A program made the translations under genes and the position numbers. From Flavobacteriaceae bacterium NBU2977 (GTDB lineage Bacteria; Bacteroidota; Bacteroidia; Flavobacteriales; Flavobacteriaceae): a DNA stretch of 64,000 bases. This document shows, piece by piece, positions 25,052-33,228 of the stretch (the first letter of the stretch is position 1; every line of letters starts with the position of its first letter). The stretch is from contig JAIOUW010000002.1 in NCBI GenBank assembly GCA_019931105.1, forward strand, positions 372,001-436,000, in the 5' to 3' direction. Below the pieces are notes generated by a model. That model made no database searches. It was not told the origin of the DNA and worked only from the letters and a program-made list of their open reading frames with translations.

Positions 25052-25672
25052 TCAAAATATATCAAGGCCCCCTTTGCCCTCACGGATTATCTCCGGTTCA
25101 TTGCTCGATAGGTCGATTACCGTAGAGGCCACATTGCCACCATAGCCACCATCGACCACAACATCTACCAAATTCTTCCATTTTTCAAAAATCAGTTCCG
25201 GGTCGGTCGTGTATTCAAGTAATTCATCCTCATCACGTATCGATGTAGAGACTATTGGATTGCCAAGACCTTCCACCAGAGCCTTCGCAATGGCGTTGTC
25301 GGGCACCCGAATACCGACGGTCTTTTTCTTTTTAAAATCTTTCGGCAGGTTATTGTTTCCTGGAAGGATAAAAGTATAGGGCCCGGGCAAAGCACGTTTC
25401 AAAATTTTGAAAGTAGGTGTATCGATTTGCCTGATATAATCTGAAAGGTTACTTAGATCGGCGCAAATAAAAGACCAATTAGCCTTGGCGAGCTTGATTC
25501 CTTTGATCCTCGCAATACGCTCCAAAGCCTTGGTATTCGTAATATCGCAGCCCAAGCCATATACGGTATCGGTGGGATAAATGATTAAACCGCCCTTTTG
25601 AAGTATCTTAACAACACGCATAACCTCTTTTGGGTTAGGGTTCTCTTCATATATCTTAATGAAATCGGCCAT
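25052..25672 (-). CDS. L-threonylcarbamoyladenylate synthase (Sua5/YrdC/TsaC family)
   Basis: Makes threonylcarbamoyl-AMP from threonine, bicarbonate and ATP for the t6A modification of tRNAs that read ANN codons. The 206-residue YrdC-domain protein shows GGLIIYPTDTVYGLGCD near the N-terminus, the PGPYTFIL motif, VGIRVPDN and PIVSTSIR. The C-terminal Sua5 domain is absent, so it is the short TsaC-like form. The frame could begin at TTG 25681, but ATG 25672 (MADFIKIYEENPN) is the normal start. The gene is alone on this strand. Confidence 0.9.
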   Translation of the reverse strand: MADFIKIYEENPNPKEVMRVVKILQKGGLIIYPTDTVYGLGCDITNTKALERIARIKGIKLAKANWSFICADLSNLSDYIRQIDTPTFKILKRALPGPYTFILPGNNNLPKDFKKKKTVGIRVPDNAIAKALVEGLGNPIVSTSIRDEDELLEYTTDPELIFEKWKNLVDVVVDGGYGGNVASTVIDLSSNEPEIIREGKGGLDIF

Positions 25673-25844
25673 TACAATCAACTATTCACAGCTAAATTAA
25701 TTTATTGTTCGGTTATTATTAATACATTTGAATATTAGATTCTCTTTATAACATACACATCAGGAAGTTTTCGACTTCCCTTCCAAGGCATCACGACTTC
25801 TTATGATGCCGAATTTTCAGTACAATGGTTTTATAAAGAGAAAG

Positions 25845-26489
25845 ATGAAAGATACTACAAAAATTGCCGTTGTCGGCGGTACAGGAAAATCAGGTCGCTA
25901 CCTCGTACAAGAATTATTAAAACGGAAATTCCGTTTTAAAATCCTGATCAGAAATCCAGACAATTTTAAAATAGAAAGTCCATTAGTAGAAGCCATCGTA
26001 GGAGATGTTTCAAACCTTGAAACGGTACGGTCGCTGATCCAGGGTTGTGATGCCGCAATCAGTTGTTTGGGTTGGGGTACGCCCCCAAGTCCGAACACCA
26101 TTTTTGGTACAGCAACACAGAACATACTTCAAGCGATGCTTGATTACAGTAAAAGACGTTACATTGTGCTTTCCGGTCTGCATGTAGACACTCCTTACGA
26201 TCAAAAATCGGTAAAGACCGGCATGGCGACACAATGGATGTACGAAAACTATCCAGATTTCACCAAAGACAGGCAGTTGGAGTATGAGACACTGGTAAAA
26301 AGTGATTCTGATTGGACATTGATAAGACTTCCCGTAATCGAATTGACGGAAGAAAGACGCGGTATAATAACCAGTCTCGAGGATTGTTTGGGCGACAGGA
26401 TCAGTACAACTGATCTTGCTGATTTTCTTATCGAACAATTGAAACAATCAACCTTTATTCAAAAGGCCCCTTTTTTGGCTAATATTTAA
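25845..26489 (+). CDS. NAD(P)-binding atypical SDR / NmrA-like protein
   Basis: A 214-residue Rossmann protein with the dinucleotide motif GGTGKSGRYL (11-20), then the pattern SCLGWGTPPSPN and RYIVLSGLHVDTPYD of atypical short-chain dehydrogenases (NAD(P)H-binding, NmrA/HSCARG-like). These proteins often lack the catalytic Tyr-Lys pair and may sense NAD(P) redox state or act as isomerases; no YxxxK is obvious. The frame continues upstream to 25803, but ATG 25845 has a purine-rich AAAGAGAAAG stretch ahead of it and places the Rossmann strand correctly. A TACATTTG box at 25723-25730 could be its -7 element. The terminator downstream is shared with the convergent gene. Confidence 0.78.
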   Translation: MKDTTKIAVVGGTGKSGRYLVQELLKRKFRFKILIRNPDNFKIESPLVEAIVGDVSNLETVRSLIQGCDAAISCLGWGTPPSPNTIFGTATQNILQAMLDYSKRRYIVLSGLHVDTPYDQKSVKTGMATQWMYENYPDFTKDRQLEYETLVKSDSDWTLIRLPVIELTEERRGIITSLEDCLGDRISTTDLADFLIEQLKQSTFIQKAPFLANI

Positions 26490-26495
26490 TTTTTT

Positions 26496-26534
26496 ACAAA
26501 GCCCCTAAATCTTCAAACGATTTCGGGGCTTTGT
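26496..26534. terminator. Bidirectional terminator
   Basis: The stem CAAAGCCCC (26497-26505) pairs with GGGGCTTTG (26525-26533) and is extended by AAATC/GATTT inside, with T- and A-rich flanks. It lies between two convergent genes; the right arm touches the stop codon of the DUF1801 gene. Confidence 0.88.
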
Positions 26535-26893
26535 CAATTTTTTGAAATTCGAACAGCTTCTTCGATTAAAGCTACCAAAATCTTGTCATCGGGCAAGTCC
26601 GATAATTTCGTAATCCCTTTTATCCCTTTCATCATTGACTTTTCGCCAATATTCTCAAGAACTCCTTTGGGATCCTTTAATGATTTGCCTTGGTAGAACA
26701 TAAAATTCACATGTTTTTTAAACGCCATGATACTGCACACGTTTTTTTCGCCGTACTCAAAATTAGGGGCGTTCCATTTTATGTTTTCTACAATCTCTGG
26801 TAAAGCTTTTTGAACGAGGGCCCGTAAATGGATAATTATCGGCTGTGTGCCGACCGAAGCCCTCTTTATGTAATTATCAACCGCTTCATTCAT
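26534..26893 (-). CDS. DUF1801 domain protein
   Basis: A 119-residue protein of the DUF1801/YdhG-like family (structurally related to frataxin-like/DUF1801 folds). Typical features are the N-terminal helix followed by LRALVQKALPEIVENIKWNAPNFEY, the central IMAFKKHVNFMFYQGKSL and the C-terminal ILVALIEEAVRISK. Members are common and uncharacterised. It is the last of a minus-strand row (GH16, Crp/Fnr, VOC, DUF1801), 55 bp after the VOC gene, and may be on the same transcript. No function is assigned. Confidence 0.82.
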   Translation of the reverse strand: MNEAVDNYIKRASVGTQPIIIHLRALVQKALPEIVENIKWNAPNFEYGEKNVCSIMAFKKHVNFMFYQGKSLKDPKGVLENIGEKSMMKGIKGITKLSDLPDDKILVALIEEAVRISKN

Positions 26894-26948
26894 AAAAGCA
26901 AAGTTTAAATTTCATTACAGGTCGTTTTAAGATTGATTGATAAACTCC

Positions 26949-27326
26949 TTATTTTAAAGAATGCAATCCGAACATATTTCCTTCGGTATCATTACATAGA
27001 CTAATAAAACCATACTCGCCAATGGACATTTTAGGGGTAATAATTCTTCCGCCGGCATTTGAGACCCTGCTTTCCTCAATCGAACAATCTTCGGACATGA
27101 AATAAACGATGACGCTATTGGCGCCGGCCTTTACGTCATTCATATGAACCAACGCACCCGATGAACCGTGTTGCTCCATATCTGCGGGAAAAGCCAACAT
27201 AAGTAACTCATCTTTGGTGGGGTTTTGTAATTCGGTCAACTGCACGTCAAGCACTTTTTCATAAAATTTTTGGGCCCTATTGAGATCATCCACATAAATC
27301 TCGAACCAACCGACAGGATTTTTCAT
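26949..27326 (-). CDS. VOC (glyoxalase/bleomycin-resistance) family protein
   Basis: A 125-residue single VOC-fold protein. It begins with NPVGWFEIYVDDLNRAQKFYEKVL, the usual first beta-alpha-beta unit, and ends with GNMFGLHSLK, where the metal ligand Glu of many members is replaced by Gly/Asn. Such proteins include dioxygenases, lyases and drug-binding proteins, so the reaction cannot be given. The gene lies about 80 bp after the Crp/Fnr regulator on the same strand. Confidence 0.83.
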   Translation of the reverse strand: MKNPVGWFEIYVDDLNRAQKFYEKVLDVQLTELQNPTKDELLMLAFPADMEQHGSSGALVHMNDVKAGANSVIVYFMSEDCSIEESRVSNAGGRIITPKMSIGEYGFISLCNDTEGNMFGLHSLK

Positions 27327-27405
27327 TTGCTATAAACTTTAAATTAGTGCTTCAATTTACTAAGCCATCATTAAAGTAAACTTGACCTATGGCAAGAAAT
27401 GGAGG

Positions 27406-27984
27406 CTATGTTCGTGCGGTTGCTTTGCGGATACGGCTTAATGAAGAATCGGTAATTCCCAAATAGGAAGCAATATGTTTAAGAGGTGCGTTTTGAATGA
27501 CCAATGGTTTTTCTTCCAACAATTTATGGTATCGTTTCATGGCCGAATCGGTAATCATCGAAATTGCCCGCTGCTTTGACTCAAAAAGGCTTTGCGACAT
27601 CCAAGCACGGCCCCATTCGCTAAAGCCTGCTATGGAATGGTATATATTCTGAAAATCATCGAAATCGATTTTCCAACAAATGCAATCTGTCAAGACCTGA
27701 ATATTTTCCTTAGAGGGAATGCGTTGGAAAAGCGACGATACTTCAATGATGATTTCATTCTGGGCAAAAAAATTGGTGGTAATATCGTTACCGTTATAAT
27801 CATAAACGAAAGAACGCGCAAGGCCTTCTTCAAGTATAAGATATTCGTCAGCGACCAGCCCCTCTTTGAGCACAAAATCACCTTTTCTGAAGTATACTTT
27901 TTTATGTAAGGCGCATATGGTACCTATTTCCTCCCTAGATAGAAGGGGATGTTCATAAACTTGTAACAATAGGCCATTGTCCAT
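27406..27984 (-). CDS. Crp/Fnr family transcriptional regulator
   Basis: A 192-residue protein with an N-terminal cyclic-nucleotide-binding-like beta-barrel (about 20-120; KKVYFRKGDFVLKEGLVADEY) and a C-terminal winged helix (about 145-192; APLKHIASYLGITDSSLSRIRK). The phosphate-binding cassette of true CRP (RSA) is absent, so cAMP binding is not expected; most Bacteroidetes members of this type have unknown effectors. It starts 8 bp after the GH16 stop codon on the same strand, so it is probably co-transcribed with the laminarinase-like gene and may regulate it or the following small genes. Confidence 0.9.
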   Translation of the reverse strand: MDNGLLLQVYEHPLLSREEIGTICALHKKVYFRKGDFVLKEGLVADEYLILEEGLARSFVYDYNGNDITTNFFAQNEIIIEVSSLFQRIPSKENIQVLTDCICWKIDFDDFQNIYHSIAGFSEWGRAWMSQSLFESKQRAISMITDSAMKRYHKLLEEKPLVIQNAPLKHIASYLGITDSSLSRIRKATART

Positions 27985-27992
27985 AAATACTT

Positions 27993-28874
27993 CTATTTGA
28001 CCTGGTAGACCCTGACATAATCAACTTCCATAACGGCCGGAAAAATGGAGTCGTCCACACCCTCCATACCGCCCCAGTTGCCGCCTACTGCAATATTCAT
28101 CAAAAAGTAAAAAGGCTGGTTGAAAGGCCAGTTATCGACATTGGAAACGGCAGAACGCAAAAAATTTAGTTTCACATTTCCTGGATCGTCAATATAGAAT
28201 TTCAGGTATTTGTCCGTCCAAAGTAGTCCATAGACGTGAAATTCTTCTTCAATGGACGCAAGTTCGACCGCTCCTGAAGTGACCTGTGTACCGCTAATAT
28301 GGTTGTTCGCGGTACTGTGAATGGTAAAATGTACCTTGTTCGGGTCAAAACTCACATATTCCATTATATCGATTTCCCCACATGCGGGCCATCCAGCGGT
28401 TTCAATGTTCGAACCCAACATCCACAATGCCGACCAGATACCGTTACCGCGATGATCGGGTATTTTTGCCCGAATTTCCATTTTTCCATACCGGAACGAT
28501 TTCTTACTGTTCAATCGCGCAGAGGTATAATTGGCCGATCCGCTGGCCTCTTTTTTAGCAATGATCTTAAGGGTGCCATCGCCGACTTCCACATTATTAT
28601 CGGCCACATAATCCTGTAGTTCATTATTGCCCCATCCGTGTGATCCGGTCTCAAAAACCCAATTTTCTGAAGAAAGCTCCGTACCATCGAATTCATCGCT
28701 CCATACCAATTCGGCATCGTTCCAATAGTCGGCCGCAAAAACATCGTCGATTTCAACAGTTGTTGCGTCGTCGTCTTCATTTTGAACTGGAATTTCCTGT
28801 CCTTGGGCACCATCGTTGCCACATCCTAATGAAAATAGCGCGGCCAATAGCACGAACAAAGGTTTTCTTGACAT
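27993..28874 (-). CDS. GH16 family beta-glucanase (laminarinase-type) lipoprotein
   Basis: A 293-residue lipoprotein (SLGC, C18) with an acidic linker (about 24-50) and one glycoside hydrolase family 16 domain (about 53-293). The catalytic motif GEIDIME is at 166-172: nucleophile E167, assisting D169, acid/base E172, with the extra residue of the beta-bulge subtype found in laminarinases and beta-1,3-glucanases. The jelly-roll ends with GNWGG and a C-terminal MEVDYVRVYQ strand. Likely hydrolyses beta-1,3-glucan such as the algal storage polysaccharide laminarin at the cell surface. Substrate is inferred from motif subtype. No SusC/D genes are adjacent, so it is not in a classical utilisation locus. 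Confidence 0.92.
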   Translation of the reverse strand: MSRKPLFVLLAALFSLGCGNDGAQGQEIPVQNEDDDATTVEIDDVFAADYWNDAELVWSDEFDGTELSSENWVFETGSHGWGNNELQDYVADNNVEVGDGTLKIIAKKEASGSANYTSARLNSKKSFRYGKMEIRAKIPDHRGNGIWSALWMLGSNIETAGWPACGEIDIMEYVSFDPNKVHFTIHSTANNHISGTQVTSGAVELASIEEEFHVYGLLWTDKYLKFYIDDPGNVKLNFLRSAVSNVDNWPFNQPFYFLMNIAVGGNWGGMEGVDDSIFPAVMEVDYVRVYQVK

Positions 28875-28893
28875 AAATGAACTTATTTAATGG

Positions 28894-31221
28894 TTAATTC
28901 AACACTTCCAATTTAGCAAAACGCAACAACAGTTTCTTAACCTCTCCTTTCTCAAATTTGATCTCTGCTTTTTTGTCGTTACCGATGCCTTCGATCTTCA
29001 ATACCTTACCTCTACCGAACCGTGTATGGTTTACCAGTGAACCTTCTGCAAGGTTCGGGTCAACGGTATTGCCGTTGCCGATGGGCTGTGCCAATTGCGG
29101 CTTGAGTTTTCTAAGTTTGCGCAATTGACTCTCGTTGGGCTTTCGAATACTGGGCGGATTTGTATTTTTAGGCTTCGTCTGGCGTAATCTACTTTTGTCG
29201 ACCTCGCCAAAAATATCGGTATCGATCAACGATTTGTATCGGTAGGTGTTTTCGATCGGGGTCAGGTTCTCGACATATTGTTCATCGATTTCTTCCAAAA
29301 ATCTACTGGGTTCGGCATCGATAAGCTTGCCCCATCGATAGCGGTTCTGCGTATAGGTCAAATAAGCTTCTTTTTCAGCTCTAGTCAGCGCTACATAGAA
29401 CAACCTTCGTTCTTCTTCCAACTCACTGCGGGTATTCATGCTCATTGCGGACGGAAATAGATCTTCCTCCATTCCGACAATATACACATAAGGGAACTCA
29501 AGGCCTTTCGCAAGATGAATGGTCATAAGGGCCACGCGGTCTTCATCTCCGGTTTCCTTATCGAGATCTGTTGCCAACGCGACATCCTCTAAAAACTCCC
29601 CGATATCGCCTGTCGCATCTGCCAACTCTTTTTGTCCTTCCACAAAATCCTTTATTCCATTCAAAAGTTCCTCAATATTTTCCATCCGGGCAATACCTTC
29701 GGGAGTGCCATCTTTTTTGAACTCCAATAGAATGCCTGTTTTTTTGGCAACATGTTCGGCAAGTACAAAGGCATCGGCACCTTCGTTCATTATCTGAAAG
29801 CTTTTGATCATGGTAACGAAATCGTGCAGCCTGTTTTTGGTTCCGGCGTTGATTTTCAGGTCGATCTTATCAAGATTTTCCATAACCTCGAAAATGGATC
29901 TTCCATAATGGTTTGCCGCGACAACCAATCTATCGACGGTTGTTTGCCCTATTCCTCTTGCAGGGAAATTAATCACCCGTTTCAGGGCTTCCTCGTCTTT
30001 AGGGTTGACGACCAATCGCAGATACGACAAAACGTCCTTTATTTCTTTGCGCTGGTAAAACGATAACCCCCCGTAAATGCGATACGGAATATCTCTTTTA
30101 CGCAGGGCATCTTCAATGGCCCTTGACTGCGAATTGGTACGGTACAATACGGCAAAGTTTCCATTTGGCAATTGCCGTTGCATCTTGTTCTCAAAAATGG
30201 AACCGGCCACGAAACGACCTTCTTCGGCGTCGGTAATGCTTCGGTGTATTTTAATGGCGGCACCTGCTTCATTGGCCGTCCAAACGACCTTCTCCAATTG
30301 GTTCTTGTTCTTGGAAATAATCGAGTTGGCCGCATTCACGATATTTTTGGTAGATCGGTAGTTTTGCTCCAAACGATAGACGCCGACATCGTTATAATCT
30401 CTTTGAAAATTCAGGATGTTGCTGATATTCGCCCCCCGAAAGGAATAGATGCTCTGGGCGTCATCACCGACGACACAGATATTCTGATATCGGTCAGACA
30501 ATGCCTTTACGATCAAATACTGAGAGTGGTTCGTATCTTGGTACTCATCGACAAGAATATATTTGAAACGCTCTTGATATTTCATCAATACCTCGGGAAA
30601 GCGATTGAGCAGTTCGTTGGTCCGCAATAGCAGATCATCAAAATCCATGGCCCCGGCCTTAAAGCAGCGGTCGACATATTCTTGGTAAATCTCTCCTGTA
30701 CGTGGCCGTTTGGCCATGGCATCTGCCTCGACCAATTCAGGATTGTTGAAATAGGCCTTGACCGTTATCAAACTGTTCTTATAGGAAGAAATGCGGTTTT
30801 GAATCTGTTTGTACTTATAAACATCTTTATCAAGTCCCATCTCCCTAATTATCGAGGCGATCAATCGTTGCGAATCTTGCGTATCGTAAATTGTGAAGTT
30901 GCTGGGAAAACCCAACTTGTCCCCATCGAAACGCAGAAGTTTGGCAAACACTGAATGAAAGGTTCCCATCCAAAGATTCTTTGCTTCCGAATTGCCAACG
31001 ATATCCGCGATTCTTTTTTTCATTTCTCGGGCGGCCTTATTGGTAAAGGTCAAAGCGAGGATATTGAAGGAATCTACCCCCTGCTCCATCAAATGGGCAA
31101 TACGATAGGTCAGAACCCTGGTCTTACCGGATCCGGCGCCCGCAATTACCATAAGAGGTCCGTCTTTATGTAAAACCGGGGCTCTCTGGGCCTCGTTCAA
31201 TTCATCTAAAAAAGTACTCAA
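28894..31221 (-). CDS. pcrA: ATP-dependent DNA helicase of UvrD/PcrA type
   Basis: A 775-residue superfamily-1A helicase that translocates 3' to 5' and acts in excision and mismatch repair and in clearing RecA or stalled forks. Helicase motifs are in order: GAGSGKT (motif I, near 28-34), LALTFTNKAA (Ia), VDEYQDTN (II, near 225), VVGDDAQSIYSFRGA (III), EQNYRST (IV), MTIHLAKGLEFPYVY (V) and VALTRAEKEAYL (VI). The C-terminal Tudor-like tail that binds RNA polymerase in PcrA/UvrD is present (LAEGSLVNHTRFGRGKVLKIEG). The GH16 gene follows after a 19-bp gap on the same strand. No regulatory element is clear in the 131-bp divergent space to 31353. Confidence 0.94.
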   Translation of the reverse strand: MSTFLDELNEAQRAPVLHKDGPLMVIAGAGSGKTRVLTYRIAHLMEQGVDSFNILALTFTNKAAREMKKRIADIVGNSEAKNLWMGTFHSVFAKLLRFDGDKLGFPSNFTIYDTQDSQRLIASIIREMGLDKDVYKYKQIQNRISSYKNSLITVKAYFNNPELVEADAMAKRPRTGEIYQEYVDRCFKAGAMDFDDLLLRTNELLNRFPEVLMKYQERFKYILVDEYQDTNHSQYLIVKALSDRYQNICVVGDDAQSIYSFRGANISNILNFQRDYNDVGVYRLEQNYRSTKNIVNAANSIISKNKNQLEKVVWTANEAGAAIKIHRSITDAEEGRFVAGSIFENKMQRQLPNGNFAVLYRTNSQSRAIEDALRKRDIPYRIYGGLSFYQRKEIKDVLSYLRLVVNPKDEEALKRVINFPARGIGQTTVDRLVVAANHYGRSIFEVMENLDKIDLKINAGTKNRLHDFVTMIKSFQIMNEGADAFVLAEHVAKKTGILLEFKKDGTPEGIARMENIEELLNGIKDFVEGQKELADATGDIGEFLEDVALATDLDKETGDEDRVALMTIHLAKGLEFPYVYIVGMEEDLFPSAMSMNTRSELEEERRLFYVALTRAEKEAYLTYTQNRYRWGKLIDAEPSRFLEEIDEQYVENLTPIENTYRYKSLIDTDIFGEVDKSRLRQTKPKNTNPPSIRKPNESQLRKLRKLKPQLAQPIGNGNTVDPNLAEGSLVNHTRFGRGKVLKIEGIGNDKKAEIKFEKGEVKKLLLRFAKLEVLN

Positions 31222-31352
31222 AAGCTATCGGTATTTAGATCCGTGAATTTAGCCATAATTACCCTGTTCGAAAAATCTGATTTCGACAATTATGTGCAAC
31301 CAAAAGGTATTTCTTTTGAATTTGAATATATTTAGGGAGTTAATTCAAATCA

Positions 31353-31898
31353 ATGACAAAAGTTGTACGTTATCCCATATTTCTATTCCTGTTTTTTTTG
31401 ACAACCGCGTCATTTTCCCAAAAGAAATCCGACGGTCCTATAATATCAGGGTTTGGAGAAGTTTTTATGATCGAAAACCCCGATTTCAAGGTTGATCCTA
31501 CCCAAGAATACAAAGCTGTGTTCGACATTATGAATTCGCCAGAATCGCATGACGCCCTGAATCGAAGTATCGAAACCGCCGCTCGTTTTTTGAACATGCA
31601 TGCGCAGGCCGGGGTACCCAAAGACAAGTTGAGAGCTGCTATTGTTGTACATAATGCCGCATCGAAAGACATTATCACCAACGAAGCCTATCAAAAAAGA
31701 TATGGCAGTGACAATCCGAATTCAGGATTGATCCAGGCCCTATTGGATGCCGATGTACAGGTTATATTTTGTGGCCAATCGTCAGCGGCAAGAAACTTTC
31801 CGAAAGAAGAACTTATTGAAGGGGTACAATTGGCCCTATCGGCCATGACCGTTTTAATAGACTTACAAAACCAAGGTTACAGACTAATTAAATTTTAA
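31353..31898 (+). CDS. Exported DsrE-family protein
   Basis: A 181-residue protein with a signal peptide (1-22, LTTASFSQ) and a DsrE/DsrF-like fold (about 60-178): KLRAAIVVHNAASKDIIT, a cysteine in the VQVIFCGQSSAAR loop, and a closing helix with LALSAMTVLIDLQNQGY. DsrE-like proteins relay sulfur on a conserved cysteine; here only the cysteine in IFCGQS is seen. The exported form is annotated in Bacteroidetes as sulfur-reduction protein DsrE, without proven function. It leads an apparent operon with the M20 amidohydrolase (8 bp gap) and the FMN glutamate-synthase-like gene. Confidence 0.8.
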   Translation: MTKVVRYPIFLFLFFLTTASFSQKKSDGPIISGFGEVFMIENPDFKVDPTQEYKAVFDIMNSPESHDALNRSIETAARFLNMHAQAGVPKDKLRAAIVVHNAASKDIITNEAYQKRYGSDNPNSGLIQALLDADVQVIFCGQSSAARNFPKEELIEGVQLALSAMTVLIDLQNQGYRLIKF

Positions 31899-31906
31899 AC
31901 GCAGAT

Positions 31907-33217
31907 ATGAAAAAGTTTATGTTTTTATGGGCACTCTTTTTTGCCTTTTCAGGTTTTTCGCAACACTCAAAATTCGATAAGGATTATTCGGACATCGAAC
32001 CTCAAGTGATAGAATGGCGAAGGTACTTTCATCAAAATCCGGAGCTTTCGAACCGTGAGTTCAAGACCGCCGAGAAAATTGCGGAGCATTTGAAGTCTTT
32101 GGGCATTGAAGTCGAAACGGAAATAGCCCATACCGGCGTTGTGGGAATATTGAAAGGGAAAAAACCGGGCAAGGTGGTGGCACTAAGGGCCGATATTGAT
32201 GCCCTTCCCGTTCTCGAACGCAATGAACTACCGTTCAAATCCACGGCCAAAGGGGAGTTTATGGGCGAAGAAGTTCCCGTAATGCACGCATGCGGACATG
32301 ATACCCATACCGCTATTCTAATGGGTGTGGCCGAAGTGCTTTCAAAAAACAAGGATAAAATCAAGGGTACGGTCAAGTTTATCTTTCAACCTGCCGAGGA
32401 AGGGCCGCCACCGGGCGAAGAAGGTGGGGCATTGCTGATGGTCAAGGAAGGCGTTTTGAAAAACCCCGACGTAGATGCTATCTTCGGACTCCATATCAAT
32501 TCACAAACACCCGTAGGCGTAATTCGTTACAAGTCAGGAGGTACCATGGCCGCTGCTCAAAGTTTTACCATCAAAGTAAAGGGAAAGCAAAGCCATGGCT
32601 CTCAACCTTGGTCAGGGGTGGATCCCATTTTGATCAGTGCCAAAATTATCGATGGCCTACAGACCATCATTAGTCGTGAAACAAATTTGACAAACGAAGC
32701 GGCAGTAATAACGGTGGGCAAAATCACTAGTGGCGTGCGCTTTAATATCATACCTGAAAGTGCAGAAATGATCGGTACCATCAGAACTTTGGATTATGAT
32801 ATGAAAGACCATATCAACAAACGAATGAAAGAAATGGTCGCGACCATTGCCAAGGCCTACGGCGGTGAGGCAACCTGTGAAATCAACGATGCTACCGATA
32901 TCACCTTTAACAACCCCGAGTTAGTAGAACAGATGTTACCGACTTTGAAGCGCGTTGCCGGAGATGAAAATATTGTGACCCAGAAGGCCATAACCGGAGC
33001 CGAGGACTTCTCTTATTTTCAACGTGAGGTGCCAGGTTTCTTTTTCTTCTTGGGAGGAATGACTCCTGGGAATACCGAGTCTTTTCCGCATCACACTCCA
33101 GATTTTCTTATCGATGACAGCGGTTTGATCCTTGGCGTTAAGGCCCTGACAGAAATGAGCCTTGATTATTTGAATAGTCCCAAAACCCCAACATTGCCCG
33201 CAAACGTCAAAGGTTAG
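31907..33217 (+). CDS. Exported M20 family amidohydrolase
   Basis: The 436-residue protein has a signal peptide (to about FSGFSQ, 19) and an M20D-type di-metal hydrolase body: metal-binding HACGHDTH (near 125), IFQPAEEGPPPGEEGG, the dimerisation domain with KGKQSHGSQPW, and a C-terminal AITGAEDFSYF. It belongs to the N-acyl-L-amino-acid amidohydrolase/hippurate hydrolase group and should release amino acids from N-acyl or related conjugates in the periplasm. The substrate cannot be fixed. It lies between the DsrE and FMN-protein genes with 8-bp and 11-bp gaps, so is part of one operon. Confidence 0.9.
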   Translation: MKKFMFLWALFFAFSGFSQHSKFDKDYSDIEPQVIEWRRYFHQNPELSNREFKTAEKIAEHLKSLGIEVETEIAHTGVVGILKGKKPGKVVALRADIDALPVLERNELPFKSTAKGEFMGEEVPVMHACGHDTHTAILMGVAEVLSKNKDKIKGTVKFIFQPAEEGPPPGEEGGALLMVKEGVLKNPDVDAIFGLHINSQTPVGVIRYKSGGTMAAAQSFTIKVKGKQSHGSQPWSGVDPILISAKIIDGLQTIISRETNLTNEAAVITVGKITSGVRFNIIPESAEMIGTIRTLDYDMKDHINKRMKEMVATIAKAYGGEATCEINDATDITFNNPELVEQMLPTLKRVAGDENIVTQKAITGAEDFSYFQREVPGFFFFLGGMTPGNTESFPHHTPDFLIDDSGLILGVKALTEMSLDYLNSPKTPTLPANVKG

Positions 33218-33228
33218 TACTGATTGTA

